Assembly (NCBI GenBank): GCA_004297225.1
Contig: SCUI01000004.1
Coordinates: 102,724 to 166,723, forward strand
DNA from: Lysobacteraceae bacterium
GTDB lineage: Bacteria > Pseudomonadota > Gammaproteobacteria > Xanthomonadales > Xanthomonadaceae
DNA length: 64,000 bases
Direction: 5' to 3'
This document shows, piece after piece, positions 26,809 to 36,901 of this stretch. Within the stretch, counting starts at the first letter, position 1, and each line of letters starts with the position of its first letter. Below the pieces are notes generated by a model. It saw only the letters and a list, made by a program, of their open reading frames with translations, ran no database searches and was not told where the DNA came from. Both the position numbers and the translations under genes were made by a program.

Positions 26809-28173
26809 ATGCTCTCCGCCATCACGCGCGATCACACCTTCAGGCGGGAAGAAGGTCAAGGCTCGCGCCTGTGGCATGGGCTGCTGTACGCCTTCCTGGT
26901 CTTCGTCTTCGTCACCGGCGGCAGTTCGCAGGAGCGTGGCTGGACGGATGCGATCTCGGAACTCCTGTCCTTGCCGATCCTCGCAGTCGCCTTCTGGCGC
27001 CTGGAGAGTTGCACGCCTTCGCGAGTCCGGCGCCTGGGGCTTTGCGCCATGGCGGCGGTCGCATTGCTGCCCTGGCTGCAGTTGCTGCCGTTGTCACCAG
27101 CGCTCTGGCAGGTTCCAGGTGCCCGCGAGGCGCTGCACGCGGACCTGGTGAAGGCCGGCGTGGCAACGCATGCAAGTACCTGGTCGCTGACGCCTGCGGC
27201 TACCTTTCGGGGGGCGCTCGCGCTCCTGCCCGCAACGGCCTTGTTCGCCGCAGTCCTCGGAGTGGATACCCGGACACAACGGCGGTTGCTGGTCTTGTGC
27301 GTCGCGCTGCCGATTGCCAGCCTGCTGCTCGGCTTCCTGCAAATGGGCGCCGCCCAGGACAGCCTGCTCAACCCATATCCACAATGGGCGCCGGCGATGA
27401 ACGGCACGTTCGCCAATCCCAACCACCAAGGCACGGCGATGCTCGTCGGCCTCGGGATTTGCCTCGCGTTCTCCGTGGGCGCCTTCCGCAGCCACGACGA
27501 AGCCACGGGACGGAAGCGCAATCCGTGGCCGGCGATCATCGCCGGCGGCACCCTGCTGCTCGGCCTTCCTCTCACCAATTCCAGGGCCGCGGTGGTGATC
27601 GGGGTACTGCTGCTGGTTGCCGCACCACTGGGCATGGCAGCCACGGCGTTGAGGCGGACTGGCGAGGCACGACGTGGTGTCATCGCACTGATGCTGGTTG
27701 CGACACTGGCCGCGCTCGGGCTTTCGGCCGCGACCGGCTGGATGAAGGTGGACGAGATCGAGGAATTTCGCTGGTTGATGCGCCAGGCCACATTTTCGCT
27801 CGGCTTCTCGCACCTGCCCTGGGGCAGCGGGATCGGCAGCTTCGTGCCGGTGTTCCAGCAAGCCTTGCCGGAAGGTTTGCTGATGACCACTTACATCAAT
27901 GCCGCGCACAACGATTATTCCCAGGTCTGGCTGGAGGCGGGCCTGGCGGGTTTGGTGGCCGTGGCGCTGGTGACGGCCGCGGTCTTCGCGGCCATTGCCG
28001 CACACGTCCGCGAACACCGTGGCGACCGGCGCCTGGTGTGGGCCGCGACGCTGGGACTGTTCGTGTTCCTTGCACATGCAGGCGCCGACTACGCGCTGCG
28101 CACGCCCGCCTTGCTTGCGGTCGCTGCCTTGCTGGCCGGCGTAGTGCTGGCCCAAGCGGCGCGCAGCCGCTGA
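26809..28173 (+). CDS. O-antigen ligase/polymerase family membrane protein
   Basis: A 454-residue polytopic protein with about 10-12 TM helices. The Wzy_C/WaaL-type signature NGTFANPNHQGTAMLVGLG and TYINAAHNDYSQVWLEAGLAG in the large periplasmic loop are typical. It joins or polymerises lipid-linked glycans. AAGGAG precedes the ATG at 26809. A second polymerase candidate (EpsG-like) is encoded at 44.2 kb, so one of the two may be a ligase rather than the polymerase. Confidence 0.85.
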   Translation: MLSAITRDHTFRREEGQGSRLWHGLLYAFLVFVFVTGGSSQERGWTDAISELLSLPILAVAFWRLESCTPSRVRRLGLCAMAAVALLPWLQLLPLSPALWQVPGAREALHADLVKAGVATHASTWSLTPAATFRGALALLPATALFAAVLGVDTRTQRRLLVLCVALPIASLLLGFLQMGAAQDSLLNPYPQWAPAMNGTFANPNHQGTAMLVGLGICLAFSVGAFRSHDEATGRKRNPWPAIIAGGTLLLGLPLTNSRAAVVIGVLLLVAAPLGMAATALRRTGEARRGVIALMLVATLAALGLSAATGWMKVDEIEEFRWLMRQATFSLGFSHLPWGSGIGSFVPVFQQALPEGLLMTTYINAAHNDYSQVWLEAGLAGLVAVALVTAAVFAAIAAHVREHRGDRRLVWAATLGLFVFLAHAGADYALRTPALLAVAALLAGVVLAQAARSR

Positions 28174-28250
28174 GGGCAATCGGGCGTGCTTTGTCCTGAG
28201 CTCGCCGTGTTTTTCGTAAGTAGTTCCTGTTTCGGTTTCCGAAGGTATCC

Positions 28251-29549
28251 ATGAGCCAACCAGCACCGTTTCCCGAATTGCCATCCACCTGCATCGCCCT
28301 GGTGGGCCTGGGTTACGTGGGGTTGCCGCTTGCGGTGGAATTCGGCAAGCAGTACGACACGATCGGATTCGACATCAATGCCCGCAGGGTCGCCGAGCTG
28401 CAGGCGGGCAGGGACAGTACGCTGGAGGTCGAGGCGACCGAACTTGCGTCGGCGAAGCGCCTGCGGTTCGCTTCGACACTGGAAGCGATCGCGGACTGCC
28501 ATGTCTACATCGTAACCGTGCCGACCCCGATCGACAGCGCGAAGCGGCCGGATCTGCGCCCGCTGATCAAGGCCAGCGAATCGCTGGGCAAGGTGCTCAA
28601 GCGCGGTGACCTGGTCGTGTACGAATCCACGGTCTACCCAGGCTGTACCGAGGAAGTGTGCATCCCGATCCTGGAGCAGGTATCCGGCCTCAAGTTCAAC
28701 GAAGACTTCTTCGCGGGGTACAGCCCCGAGCGGATCAACCCTGGCGACAGGCAGCACCGGGTGACCAGCATCAGGAAGGTGACGTCGGGTTCCACGCCCG
28801 AGGCGGCCGACTTCGTGGACAACCTCTATCGCAGCATCATCACTGCAGGCACCCACAAGGCGAGCAGCATCAAGGTGGCCGAAGCCGCCAAGGTCATCGA
28901 GAACACACAGCGCGACCTCAACATTGCGCTGGTCAACGACCTGGCCATGTTGTTCAACAAGCTCGGCATCGACACGCTCGAGGTACTTGAGGCCGCCGGT
29001 ACCAAGTGGAATTTCCTGCCGTTCCGCCCGGGGCTGGTAGGCGGACACTGCATCAGCGTGGATCCGTACTACCTGACGCACAAGGCGCAGGAGGTAGGGC
29101 ACCACCCGGACGTGATCCTTGCCGGCCGGCGCACGAACGATGGAATGGGAGCCTACGTCGCCAATGAGGTGATCCGACTAATGGTGCGCAAAGGCATCAA
29201 TCCGGTCAATGCGCGCATCTTGGTGCTGGGGCTGGCTTTCAAGGAGAACTGCCCGGATTTGCGCAATACGCGAGTCGTTGACATCGTTGACGCGCTCGAG
29301 CGCTACAACGCTCGTGTGGATGTACACGATCCGTGGGTAAATGGCGACGAAGCCTACGAAGAATACGGCTTGCGGCCTGTCGAAGCACCTGAGCAGGGGA
29401 TTTACGATGCGATCGTCATGGCTGTGGGTCACGAAGAGTTCTGCGAACTCGGCGAGCGGGGCGTGCGCGCTTACGGCAAGCCGAACAGCAGTGTGGTGTT
29501 CGACGTCAAATATGTTTTGCCGCGCGAAGCGGTTGATGGTCGGTTGTAG
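28251..29549 (+). CDS. Nucleotide-sugar dehydrogenase (TviB/WbpO-like)
   Basis: A 432-residue UDP-sugar 6-dehydrogenase. The NAD site VGLGYVGLPLAVEFGKQYD is N-terminal, and the catalytic Cys is in GGHCISVDPYYLTHKAQ at about residue 262. The size and the Tyr-Leu pattern fit TviB/WbpO, which oxidise UDP-N-acetylhexosamine to the uronic acid, better than UDP-glucose dehydrogenase. The product could feed the epimerase at 46.5 kb. Confidence 0.9.
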   Translation: MSQPAPFPELPSTCIALVGLGYVGLPLAVEFGKQYDTIGFDINARRVAELQAGRDSTLEVEATELASAKRLRFASTLEAIADCHVYIVTVPTPIDSAKRPDLRPLIKASESLGKVLKRGDLVVYESTVYPGCTEEVCIPILEQVSGLKFNEDFFAGYSPERINPGDRQHRVTSIRKVTSGSTPEAADFVDNLYRSIITAGTHKASSIKVAEAAKVIENTQRDLNIALVNDLAMLFNKLGIDTLEVLEAAGTKWNFLPFRPGLVGGHCISVDPYYLTHKAQEVGHHPDVILAGRRTNDGMGAYVANEVIRLMVRKGINPVNARILVLGLAFKENCPDLRNTRVVDIVDALERYNARVDVHDPWVNGDEAYEEYGLRPVEAPEQGIYDAIVMAVGHEEFCELGERGVRAYGKPNSSVVFDVKYVLPREAVDGRL

Positions 29550-29759
29550 GGGTGGCATGAGGCGCGACGCATGTAGCAACACCACATTGGTCAAGTCGCT
29601 TGGGCCATGCTGGGTATCGAGCGTATTTTTTCTTTGGTATTGCATTGACGCCAATTATGGCGATGCGGATTCGCGTGGTCGGCGCGTTAGACGCGTTGTA
29701 CCTGGCGTCGCGTGAGCGCTTTTGGCACCGTTGCGGCGGGCAACATGAGGACTCCCGTT

Positions 29760-30683
29760 ATGGCCAAGAAGGAAATCAGCGTGAGATTCGTTCGCACTAC
29801 GGTCAAGGAGATGCTGCCCGTCCCGGTGAGGCAGGTCCTGAAAGGCGTACTGAACTATGCTAAACGCATATTGCGCTGGCCGATAATCCTTTGGCAGGTT
29901 CGGGGTGTTTCGAGAACCGATCAGATTGCATTACTGATTTCGGCGATGGCTGCCCCTTATTGCTCGCTCCGAAACCTGTTGGCTTGGCAGGACCCCATTC
30001 TCCTGCGTAATGCGACAGTCGTTGTGCCAGGGGTCGGCCAGTTTTCCCTGCGAGCACACACCGATGATCTCTGGCACGTGTTGCCATGGCGCGAACGATC
30101 GATTGCCAACACCATTCGCTCAACGCTGCATCGAGGCGATGTGTTCATCGACGCAGGTGCGAACATTGGAATACATACCGTGTTGGCATCACGGGTAGTG
30201 GGGCCATCGGGGCGGGTGATTAGCATAGAAATGATGCCCGATACGGCGGATCGTCTCGAGGCTCATGTCCACATGAACGAGTTGCAGAATGTGGTTATCG
30301 TTCGCCACGCTTTGAGTGACAGATCGGGTCAGGTCGTTCGCGCAACCGTTCAGGAGGGAAAGCATGGCCAAGCCACCATCGTCCATGATTCCGGTCGATC
30401 CGGGAATTTGCGCGAGGTAGAGGTCGAAACGACCACCCTTGATTCCATTACTTCCGGAATCAAACATGTGCCGTTGATGAAGATCGACGTCGAAGGTGCC
30501 GAACTTATGGCTTTGCAGGGTGCACCGGTGTTATTGCGGAAGCTGCAATCGATTGTGTATGAAAGCTGGGGATGGAAGCGCGGAGATGCGGAACCGGTTG
30601 ATGAGTTGCTCAAGGCTGCTGGTTTCCTGCCGAGGCAGCTTGATGGAAACAATTGGATTGCAGTGAGATCGGAGCTGTCGTGA
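29760..30683 (+). CDS. FkbM family methyltransferase
   Basis: About 307 residues. SAM motif I VFIDAGANIGIHTVLA, the acidic VISIEMMP and the FkbM motif MKIDVEGAELMALQGA are visible. FkbM enzymes O-methylate sugars. Start ATG at 29760 (MAKKEISVR) is preceded by GAGGACT; earlier ATG at 29745 and GTG at 29712 are in frame. The preceding 210 bp (29550-29759) hold no recognised gene. Base composition is lower in GC than the flanks. Confidence 0.85.
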   Translation: MAKKEISVRFVRTTVKEMLPVPVRQVLKGVLNYAKRILRWPIILWQVRGVSRTDQIALLISAMAAPYCSLRNLLAWQDPILLRNATVVVPGVGQFSLRAHTDDLWHVLPWRERSIANTIRSTLHRGDVFIDAGANIGIHTVLASRVVGPSGRVISIEMMPDTADRLEAHVHMNELQNVVIVRHALSDRSGQVVRATVQEGKHGQATIVHDSGRSGNLREVEVETTTLDSITSGIKHVPLMKIDVEGAELMALQGAPVLLRKLQSIVYESWGWKRGDAEPVDELLKAAGFLPRQLDGNNWIAVRSELS

Positions 30684-30809
30684 GGGTGGGAGTCCTTCTC
30701 GCCTGCGCGGTGGGTGCCGGCGTTGTTGTAGCTACGCCGCGCTGCGCCCTAGGTCGCAACACGTTGGATGAGCGCCTTTGACATCCGAACCCGGACTGGG
30801 AGCGACGCG

Positions 30810-32084
30810 ATGAATCCACGTTATCCGGCGCGCGTCTTAGTTGATGTAAGAAATCCGAATTTCGCTTCTTTCCTGGATGCGGCGAGATGGGTGGCTGCGT
30901 CGATCGTGTTCTTGGGCCACCTGCGAAATCCGTTGTTTCTCGGTTATGGAAGCCTGTCGGCGAGCGAAAAAGGCATTGCGGTGCAACTCTGGTATTTCGT
31001 CACGGGATGGTTCGGGCCTGCAGTCATCGTATTCTTCGTCCTGAGCGGCTACCTGGTCGGCGGGATCGCCAGCGCCCGAATCAACGTCGGCCGTTTTTCC
31101 ACGAGTTCATACGCCATCGACAGGCTCAGTCGGCTGTACGTGGCATTCCTGCCTGCGTTGCTGCTAACTGCCGCGCTTGATTTGGCTGGATCGAACTGGT
31201 TTGCGGCGACTGGATTCTGGAATCACCAGCAACCGATGCTCGCGGAGAAGGTCACGAGTGCGCCATTCGAGAGTTTGTTGACGTTCGAATTGTTCCTGGG
31301 CAACTTGCTGATGCTCCAGACGATCTCGCTACCGCCCTTCGGGAGCAACGGGCCTCTGTGGACGATTTCTCTGGAGTTTTGGTTTTATTCTGTGTTCGCT
31401 CTTGCCTCGTACGTTTATGTGTCCCGAGGAAGAGTTGGACGCGCAATGTCCGTCTTGGCTCTTGCCATCATGCTTGTGTTCCTGGGTAAGGACTTCGCAG
31501 CCTACATGGGTTTGTGGTTGATCGGTGTATGCGCCGCATTTGCTCCGTGGAGATCAATTGAAAGACCGCTACTGGCGGGCGCAGGGCTGCTTGGCGTACT
31601 CGTTGCGGCACGTGTTTTTCAGGATGCCATGAGGCAGATTCCGTCAGGGATATGGCTGCGAGATTATTGCGTCGCAATAAGTTTCGGTTGGGTGCTCGTT
31701 TCGATGCGCTCGACTGGGTCCCGCCTTCTGGGCGCGAGCGCGTCATTCAACAAGTTTATGGCTGATTTTTCGTACAGTCTGTACCTCATCCATTTCCCTT
31801 TGATGCTGTTCTTGTTGGGGGCATTGCATGCGACCGGGGCGTTCGACGGGGTCGCGCGCGGCTACTCCCCCACCAGTCCCGAAGGTCTGTCGATCCAAGC
31901 ATTGGTGATTGTTGCGACATACATGTTCGCTTGGCTGTTCTCCACTGTGACGGAGCGGCGCACGCCATGGGTAAGAGCAAAGCTCAAGGCTCTTGTTGGC
32001 GGTGCGGCGACGGCAGCCATCGATCAACCGCGGGACGGTTCTATTTCAAGCCCGGCGAACCCCGGCCATCGGGCACCACGATAG
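30810..32084 (+). CDS. Acyltransferase family 3 membrane protein
   Basis: A 424-residue OafA/YrhL-like O-acyltransferase with ten or so TM segments. The N-terminal family signature FLDAARWVAASIVFLGHLRNP holds the essential His, and FFVLSGYLVGG follows. It adds acetyl or other acyl groups to sugar units. GGGAG seven bases upstream supports the ATG at 30810 over the one at 30768. It lies between two methyltransferase genes. Confidence 0.88.
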   Translation: MNPRYPARVLVDVRNPNFASFLDAARWVAASIVFLGHLRNPLFLGYGSLSASEKGIAVQLWYFVTGWFGPAVIVFFVLSGYLVGGIASARINVGRFSTSSYAIDRLSRLYVAFLPALLLTAALDLAGSNWFAATGFWNHQQPMLAEKVTSAPFESLLTFELFLGNLLMLQTISLPPFGSNGPLWTISLEFWFYSVFALASYVYVSRGRVGRAMSVLALAIMLVFLGKDFAAYMGLWLIGVCAAFAPWRSIERPLLAGAGLLGVLVAARVFQDAMRQIPSGIWLRDYCVAISFGWVLVSMRSTGSRLLGASASFNKFMADFSYSLYLIHFPLMLFLLGALHATGAFDGVARGYSPTSPEGLSIQALVIVATYMFAWLFSTVTERRTPWVRAKLKALVGGAATAAIDQPRDGSISSPANPGHRAPR

Positions 32085-32096
32085 AGAGGCGGCGAC

Positions 32097-32903
32097 ATGC
32101 CCGTAATCGAAAAGGCAAAGACACTGATCTGGTTCGCTCAGCGCCCCAGCTACTGGCGACATGCGGTGGCACTTGCAAGGCGGAAGTTCGGCGAGGACTT
32201 TGACTCGCCGGCGCTGCAGGCGGAGGCAAGCCAGTGGGCATCGGAGCGAACTGTGTCCGTCGCCGAGGCGTTGACCTCACTTGGGTTCTTGTCCGCAGGC
32301 AATCGTCCGCCCGAAATCGAGCAAGGCGTGCTGCTGCGCGCACACGAGAGTGCGCGGCAGTCGAAGGTCGCCATGGGCGGGGCTGGGGACATCGGTTTGC
32401 TCTATGCAGCCACAGTTCTGAGTGGCACGCGGACGGCAATCGAAACGGGTGTGGCGTACGGATGGTCCAGTCTCGCCATCCTTGCAGGACTCGATACCCG
32501 TGAGGGAGCCCTCCTCATCAGCGTGGATATGCCGTATCCGAAGATGGACAACGAAGCATTCGTCGGGGTGGCGGTACCAGACGAACTACGAGTGGGATGG
32601 TTGCTCGTCAGAGAGCCGGATAGGCGGGGCGTCGAAAAGGCTATCGAAATGGCGGGGCGCTCGGTCGATCTCGTGCACTACGATTCCGACAAATCGTACC
32701 AGGGGCGGGCTTACGCTTATCCGTTGCTGTGGGATGCACTGCGCACAGGAGGCGTGTTCATATCGGACGATATTGGCGACAATTTGGCGTTCCGCGATTT
32801 CATGGCACACCAAAGGGTTCCATTCGCGGTCACTTGCTTCGAGGGGAAGCATGTCGGGATTGCTCGTAAACACGATTCGTCCGTGGAATTCCGCTCCAAG
32901 TGA
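32097..32903 (+). CDS. Class I SAM-dependent methyltransferase (Methyltransf_24-like)
   Basis: A 268-residue protein. SAM motif I AIETGVAYGWSSLAILAGL, acidic SVDMPYP, and the VDLVHYDSDKSYQGRAYAYP / GGVFISDDIGDN segments (metal-binding Asp residues) match Methyltransf_24. It is likely to act on a sugar hydroxyl. A strong GAGAGGCGG site precedes the ATG, and the stop overlaps the wzx GTG by 4 bp. Confidence 0.82.
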   Translation: MPVIEKAKTLIWFAQRPSYWRHAVALARRKFGEDFDSPALQAEASQWASERTVSVAEALTSLGFLSAGNRPPEIEQGVLLRAHESARQSKVAMGGAGDIGLLYAATVLSGTRTAIETGVAYGWSSLAILAGLDTREGALLISVDMPYPKMDNEAFVGVAVPDELRVGWLLVREPDRRGVEKAIEMAGRSVDLVHYDSDKSYQGRAYAYPLLWDALRTGGVFISDDIGDNLAFRDFMAHQRVPFAVTCFEGKHVGIARKHDSSVEFRSK

Positions 32904-34234
32904 CAAATCTCACGATCCAGTATCTGGGCGGCGGTGGACTCGGGCCCGTGCTCGTCAAGGCTGTCGTGGGGAGCGCTGGCCTTCGCCTGGTGGGCATGGG
33001 CTTCGGCTTTCTGATTGGCGTGCAACTAGCACGTGGGTTGGGGGCCGAAGGTTACGGAGTATACGGATTGGCCATGTCGATCATCGCCCTCCTCACAATC
33101 CCGACTGAATTTGGCTTGCCGAACCTGCTGACACGTGAGGTGGCGGCTGCACACGCCCATGGCGACGCAGGGCGGCTGCATGCGGTGGTTCGCTGGGCGA
33201 CGCGATCCGTATTGGGCCTGTCGGTGATCGTGTCGATCGTGGCCATCGGATGGCTGCTCGGCACAGGACGCGGCCTGACCACGACCATTGGACTTACCGT
33301 GCTCGCCGGAATGGCGATGGTGCCGCTGGTAGCACTTGGAAAGCTGAAGGGAGCCACGTTGCGTGGCATGCAGCATCTGGTGAAGGGACAATTGCCAGAC
33401 GGGTTGGTCCGGCCAATGGCCTATTCCGCGCTGTTGTTCCTCGTGCCCCTTTGGCTCATGCCCCTCACGCCCGCCATCGCAATGTTGGCTGGGACGGCCG
33501 CTGCCGCCATTGCCTATCTCGTAGCAACCCGCCTGCTTCGATCCGACATCATGGCGGACCCTGGGTTCCGTGGGGCTGGCCTTGATACGCGGGCCTGGTG
33601 GGGAAGTGCGCTCCCCATGGCGATGACGGAGGGTGTCCGTGGGTTGCAGGGCCATGCAACTATCATTGTGATGGGGGCCATTGCCGCAGAAGCGATGGTA
33701 GGGGTGTTTCGGGTGGCGCTGTCGGTTTCCACTTTTGTCGCCCTACCCATCACGCTGTTCATGATTGTCGGTTCGCCGGTCGTCTCCAGGCTGAATGCGG
33801 AGAATGACAAGAGGCGCTTGCAACGTTTGGCAGGTTGGCTGGCACTTGGTATGTCCATCGGTTCTCTCCTCCTTGCACTCCCATTCTTCGTCGTTGGGGA
33901 TTGGCTTTTGTCCAGCGTATTCGGTCGGGAGTTCGGGGCGGGAAACCTGCCATTGGCGATCTTGTGCGTCGGAGTAGTCGTCTACGCCGCGCTGGGTCCT
34001 TCGGCTATCCTCCTGAACATGACCCACCATGAGCAGCGAGTGACGAAGGCGTTCATGGTTTCGGTCATGGTTGTAGTTTCAACGGCAATACCGCTGGTGA
34101 AGCTATATGGCGCGATCGGCGCTGCACTCGCGGATGTGGCGGGAATGTTGGTAGGCGCGATCGTGATGTGGAGGGATGCGTCACGATTGCTCGACATCGA
34201 TTGCTCCGTTTGGTCCCTCTTGAGGGCGCGATAA
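32900..34234 (+). CDS. Oligosaccharide flippase (Wzx-like)
   Basis: A 444-residue protein with about 12-14 TM helices. The N-terminal pattern AGLRLVGMGFGFLIGVQLARGLGAEGYGVYGLAMS is typical of the Wzx/RfbX family, which moves lipid-linked repeat units to the periplasm. It starts with GTG overlapping the methyltransferase stop. The next gene begins immediately after its TAA. Confidence 0.88.
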   Translation: MTNLTIQYLGGGGLGPVLVKAVVGSAGLRLVGMGFGFLIGVQLARGLGAEGYGVYGLAMSIIALLTIPTEFGLPNLLTREVAAAHAHGDAGRLHAVVRWATRSVLGLSVIVSIVAIGWLLGTGRGLTTTIGLTVLAGMAMVPLVALGKLKGATLRGMQHLVKGQLPDGLVRPMAYSALLFLVPLWLMPLTPAIAMLAGTAAAAIAYLVATRLLRSDIMADPGFRGAGLDTRAWWGSALPMAMTEGVRGLQGHATIIVMGAIAAEAMVGVFRVALSVSTFVALPITLFMIVGSPVVSRLNAENDKRRLQRLAGWLALGMSIGSLLLALPFFVVGDWLLSSVFGREFGAGNLPLAILCVGVVVYAALGPSAILLNMTHHEQRVTKAFMVSVMVVVSTAIPLVKLYGAIGAALADVAGMLVGAIVMWRDASRLLDIDCSVWSLLRAR

Positions 34235-35221
34235 ATGATGCGCCTCAAATCCTTGCTCAGACGCCAAGCGCTTGCATTGCTCGGGTCGGCGCCGGTGATT
34301 GGCGCCAGAATGTCCCTCGTGAAGTCGCGCGGTATGTTGACGGTATTGAATCTGCATCGCGTGGGCGATGATCGCGCGAGTGCCTACGAGGCGCTCTCAC
34401 CACGGTTATTCGAGGAAATGCTCCGCTGGCTTGTCCGACACTACACGATCACGACGTTCAAGGAGCTGCAGTACGAGCGCTCATGGCGAAAGCCGCCGAT
34501 GGTCCTTTCTTTCGACGATGGCTACCGTGACTTCATCGAAGTCGTGGCACCCATATTGGACAAGCACGGGCTAGGCGCGAACCAAAACATCATCCCCGCC
34601 TGCGTGGACTCGGGCCGCCCCCCAGTTACCGTGATTTTCCAAGATTTCATAGGCGCAGCCCCGGCAGGCCTGCTGCGCGAAATAGCGTTTCCGGGGCTTG
34701 ATGCGCGCGTAGACCCCGACCACAGGATCCGGGATGCTATGCGGGTTTCCGCCGCACTCAAGGCGCGTCCCATCGAGTGGCAAAAGGCCGCGCTGCTTGC
34801 GCTGGAGCCACACATGCAGCGATTTTCTGGGTTCCGTCCCAGCGCGATGATGGGCGTAACGGAGGTGCGGCAGGTGGTTGCTTCATTCGAGGTTGGCGCA
34901 CACTCCTTCGAACACGCCACCATGGCCGCCGAGTCAGAAGAATATCTCCAATCGGACTTCGAGCGGTGCACCAACTGGTTCGGACGGGTGCTGGGTGCAA
35001 GGCCAGAAATTTACGCATTCCCCAATGGAATGGCCACGTGGCGTCAGTGTCAGGCGGCCAGCCACGCTGGTTATCCAGTCGTCCTCCTCGTGGGGGAGCA
35101 ATTTTCTCGTCCGGACAACTGGTGCCATCATCGATTCACCTTCCACGCAAAGTCGATGGCGGAAGCGCGTTTCCGCGCTGCCGGTGCATTTTCCATCCCC
35201 CGCGACCAGGAATCCGCATGA
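34235..35221 (+). CDS. Polysaccharide deacetylase family protein
   Basis: A 328-residue NodB-like protein. The metal/catalytic motif LSFDDGYRDF (residues 88-97), and EVGAHSFEHATM (HxxxH type) are present. It is likely to remove N-acetyl groups from polymer or intermediate. No signal peptide is seen, so it probably acts in the cytoplasm. It begins at the base after the wzx stop and overlaps the next gene by ATGA. Confidence 0.85.
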   Translation: MMRLKSLLRRQALALLGSAPVIGARMSLVKSRGMLTVLNLHRVGDDRASAYEALSPRLFEEMLRWLVRHYTITTFKELQYERSWRKPPMVLSFDDGYRDFIEVVAPILDKHGLGANQNIIPACVDSGRPPVTVIFQDFIGAAPAGLLREIAFPGLDARVDPDHRIRDAMRVSAALKARPIEWQKAALLALEPHMQRFSGFRPSAMMGVTEVRQVVASFEVGAHSFEHATMAAESEEYLQSDFERCTNWFGRVLGARPEIYAFPNGMATWRQCQAASHAGYPVVLLVGEQFSRPDNWCHHRFTFHAKSMAEARFRAAGAFSIPRDQESA

Positions 35222-36009
35222 CTGACAATCCCGATAATCTGCGCAATTACGAGAGCCGGGAGGTTGTCTCCTATTACGAGAAACAGACCGCCATCGAACC
35301 GTGCGAACAGTTGCTCTTCGAGAAGTATGTCCCTCCCGGGTCGGCCATCCTCGACATGGGTGTCGGGGCGGGAAGGACGACGCCGGCGTTATCTGGAATC
35401 GCGAGCCGGTACGTTGGGGCCGATTACTCGAGCGCAATGATCGACTCGTGCCGGGCGCGCTTCCCGGGCATCGAGTTCCAGGTTTGCGACGCGACCGACA
35501 TGTCCGGCTTCGGCGATGGAGAATTTGACGCCGTCGTGTTTTCGTTCAACGGGATCGACGTGATCAGTACCGATGAAGGCCGGGCCCGTTGCTTCAGCGA
35601 GGCTTCGCGCGTACTCAAGGATGGTGGTGTCTTCATATTCTCTTCCCACAATGCAAGGCTCCTTGCCGTTCCCCCTGATTACCGGGGCGGGAGCCCGCTG
35701 CAGATCGTGTGGCGCACGATACGCGCGGCTGGGGCTTCCATCCGCATATTCCTCCGGGGGTACAGGGCGGGCGTCTTCTCCAGCGGACGAGGGTACGTCA
35801 GGGACCCATGGGATGGTGGGATGCTTTATTTCGTATCCACGCCGGAGGTGATTCGGCGCGAAGCAGCTGCTGCTGGCTTGGCTCTGGAGGAGACAGTAGG
35901 CAGCCGATATCCACGCATCAGGTCTCCATGGCTTTCGCCGTGGCATTACTATGCATGCCGAAAAATCGGGTTCTCCAACGAAAATGGGGATTCCCTTCGT
36001 CGTGGTTGA
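35218..36009 (+). CDS. Class I SAM-dependent methyltransferase
   Basis: A 263-residue protein. SAM motif AILDMGVGAGRTTPAL, and GEFDAVVFSFNGIDVI and GGVFIFSSHN are typical of Methyltransf_11/25. It overlaps the deacetylase gene by 4 bp and the next gene by tens of bases. The substrate is presumably a sugar but is not shown. Confidence 0.85.
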   Translation: MTDNPDNLRNYESREVVSYYEKQTAIEPCEQLLFEKYVPPGSAILDMGVGAGRTTPALSGIASRYVGADYSSAMIDSCRARFPGIEFQVCDATDMSGFGDGEFDAVVFSFNGIDVISTDEGRARCFSEASRVLKDGGVFIFSSHNARLLAVPPDYRGGSPLQIVWRTIRAAGASIRIFLRGYRAGVFSSGRGYVRDPWDGGMLYFVSTPEVIRREAAAAGLALEETVGSRYPRIRSPWLSPWHYYACRKIGFSNENGDSLRRG

Positions 36010-36901
36010 GTCCCGGTACACCAGTATTTTCCTGGGCGCGGACGCGCCGCACCAGCGCTTCTATGGCTGGCAGGTGGCCAAAGATACCCGCGGGCTGAGG
36101 GTTCTTCGCAAGCGCTACGGCCCCGTTTCGCGTTACTTGTTCTTGTTGACGTCCGCGGGCGAGGCGCCCCTTGAGCACGCCATTGCGGATGTTGGATGGC
36201 GTCGGGGTCTGTGCGACCTGGTGATACACGACTTCGATGCCATGCTCGATGACTCTCCTGTTGTGGGCGGTATCGCGTTTCGGAAGATGGGCGCGCAAGA
36301 ACGCCTATTGAACGCCGCCACCTATGTCGTCGATCTGGGGATGGATGAGAGCCAATTGCTTTCGCAGGTGCACTCTAGCTTTCGGCGAAAAATCCGCCGG
36401 GCCGAGGATGCGGGGCTCCAAGTCGACGTGCACGACAGACCCAGTCCCGAGCTGCTCCGCTCGTATCTCGATGCCCAGGCGCAGTTTGCGAGGTCACGCG
36501 GATTTCGCATGGTGCATGAGCAAGCAATCGCTGCCATGTTCGCCAGTTCAAACGCATTGCTTTTCACAGTCGAGCGCGATGGGGGGGTCGCCAACTACCT
36601 GTTGGTCTACACGGCCGGAGACGCCGGCTTCTTTTTGTACGGGGTGAACCTGCAGAACCAGAACGATGGTGCTGGCCCGTTCCTTCACTGGAGGATCATG
36701 TGCGAGCTCAAGAACCGCGGGTTACGCTGGTATGACCTCGGGGGGGTGGTTAGCGATGAGGGCGGTGGCGGCGTACTGGAATTCAAACGGCGCCTGGGCG
36801 GCCAATTCATATCCTTGGGAGTCGAATATCGGCACACAGGTTGGCTAGCCGCCGCCGCATACGCGATGCGCGCAGTTGCAATGCGATGGTGGCCCAATTG
36901 A
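35984..36901 (+). CDS. FemAB/GNAT-like aminoacyl or acyl transferase
   Basis: About 305 residues from MGIPFVVVESR; an ATG at 35951 is an alternative with larger overlap. The VDLGMDESQLLSQVHSSFRRKIRRAEDAGL segment and YDLGGVVSDEGGGGVLEFKRRLGG are typical of the FemAB/BioF2-like double GNAT fold, where KRRxGG contacts the substrate. Such genes in polysaccharide clusters are thought to attach amino acids or acyl groups to sugars. The precise reaction is unknown. Confidence 0.75.
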   Translation: MGIPFVVVESRYTSIFLGADAPHQRFYGWQVAKDTRGLRVLRKRYGPVSRYLFLLTSAGEAPLEHAIADVGWRRGLCDLVIHDFDAMLDDSPVVGGIAFRKMGAQERLLNAATYVVDLGMDESQLLSQVHSSFRRKIRRAEDAGLQVDVHDRPSPELLRSYLDAQAQFARSRGFRMVHEQAIAAMFASSNALLFTVERDGGVANYLLVYTAGDAGFFLYGVNLQNQNDGAGPFLHWRIMCELKNRGLRWYDLGGVVSDEGGGGVLEFKRRLGGQFISLGVEYRHTGWLAAAAYAMRAVAMRWWPN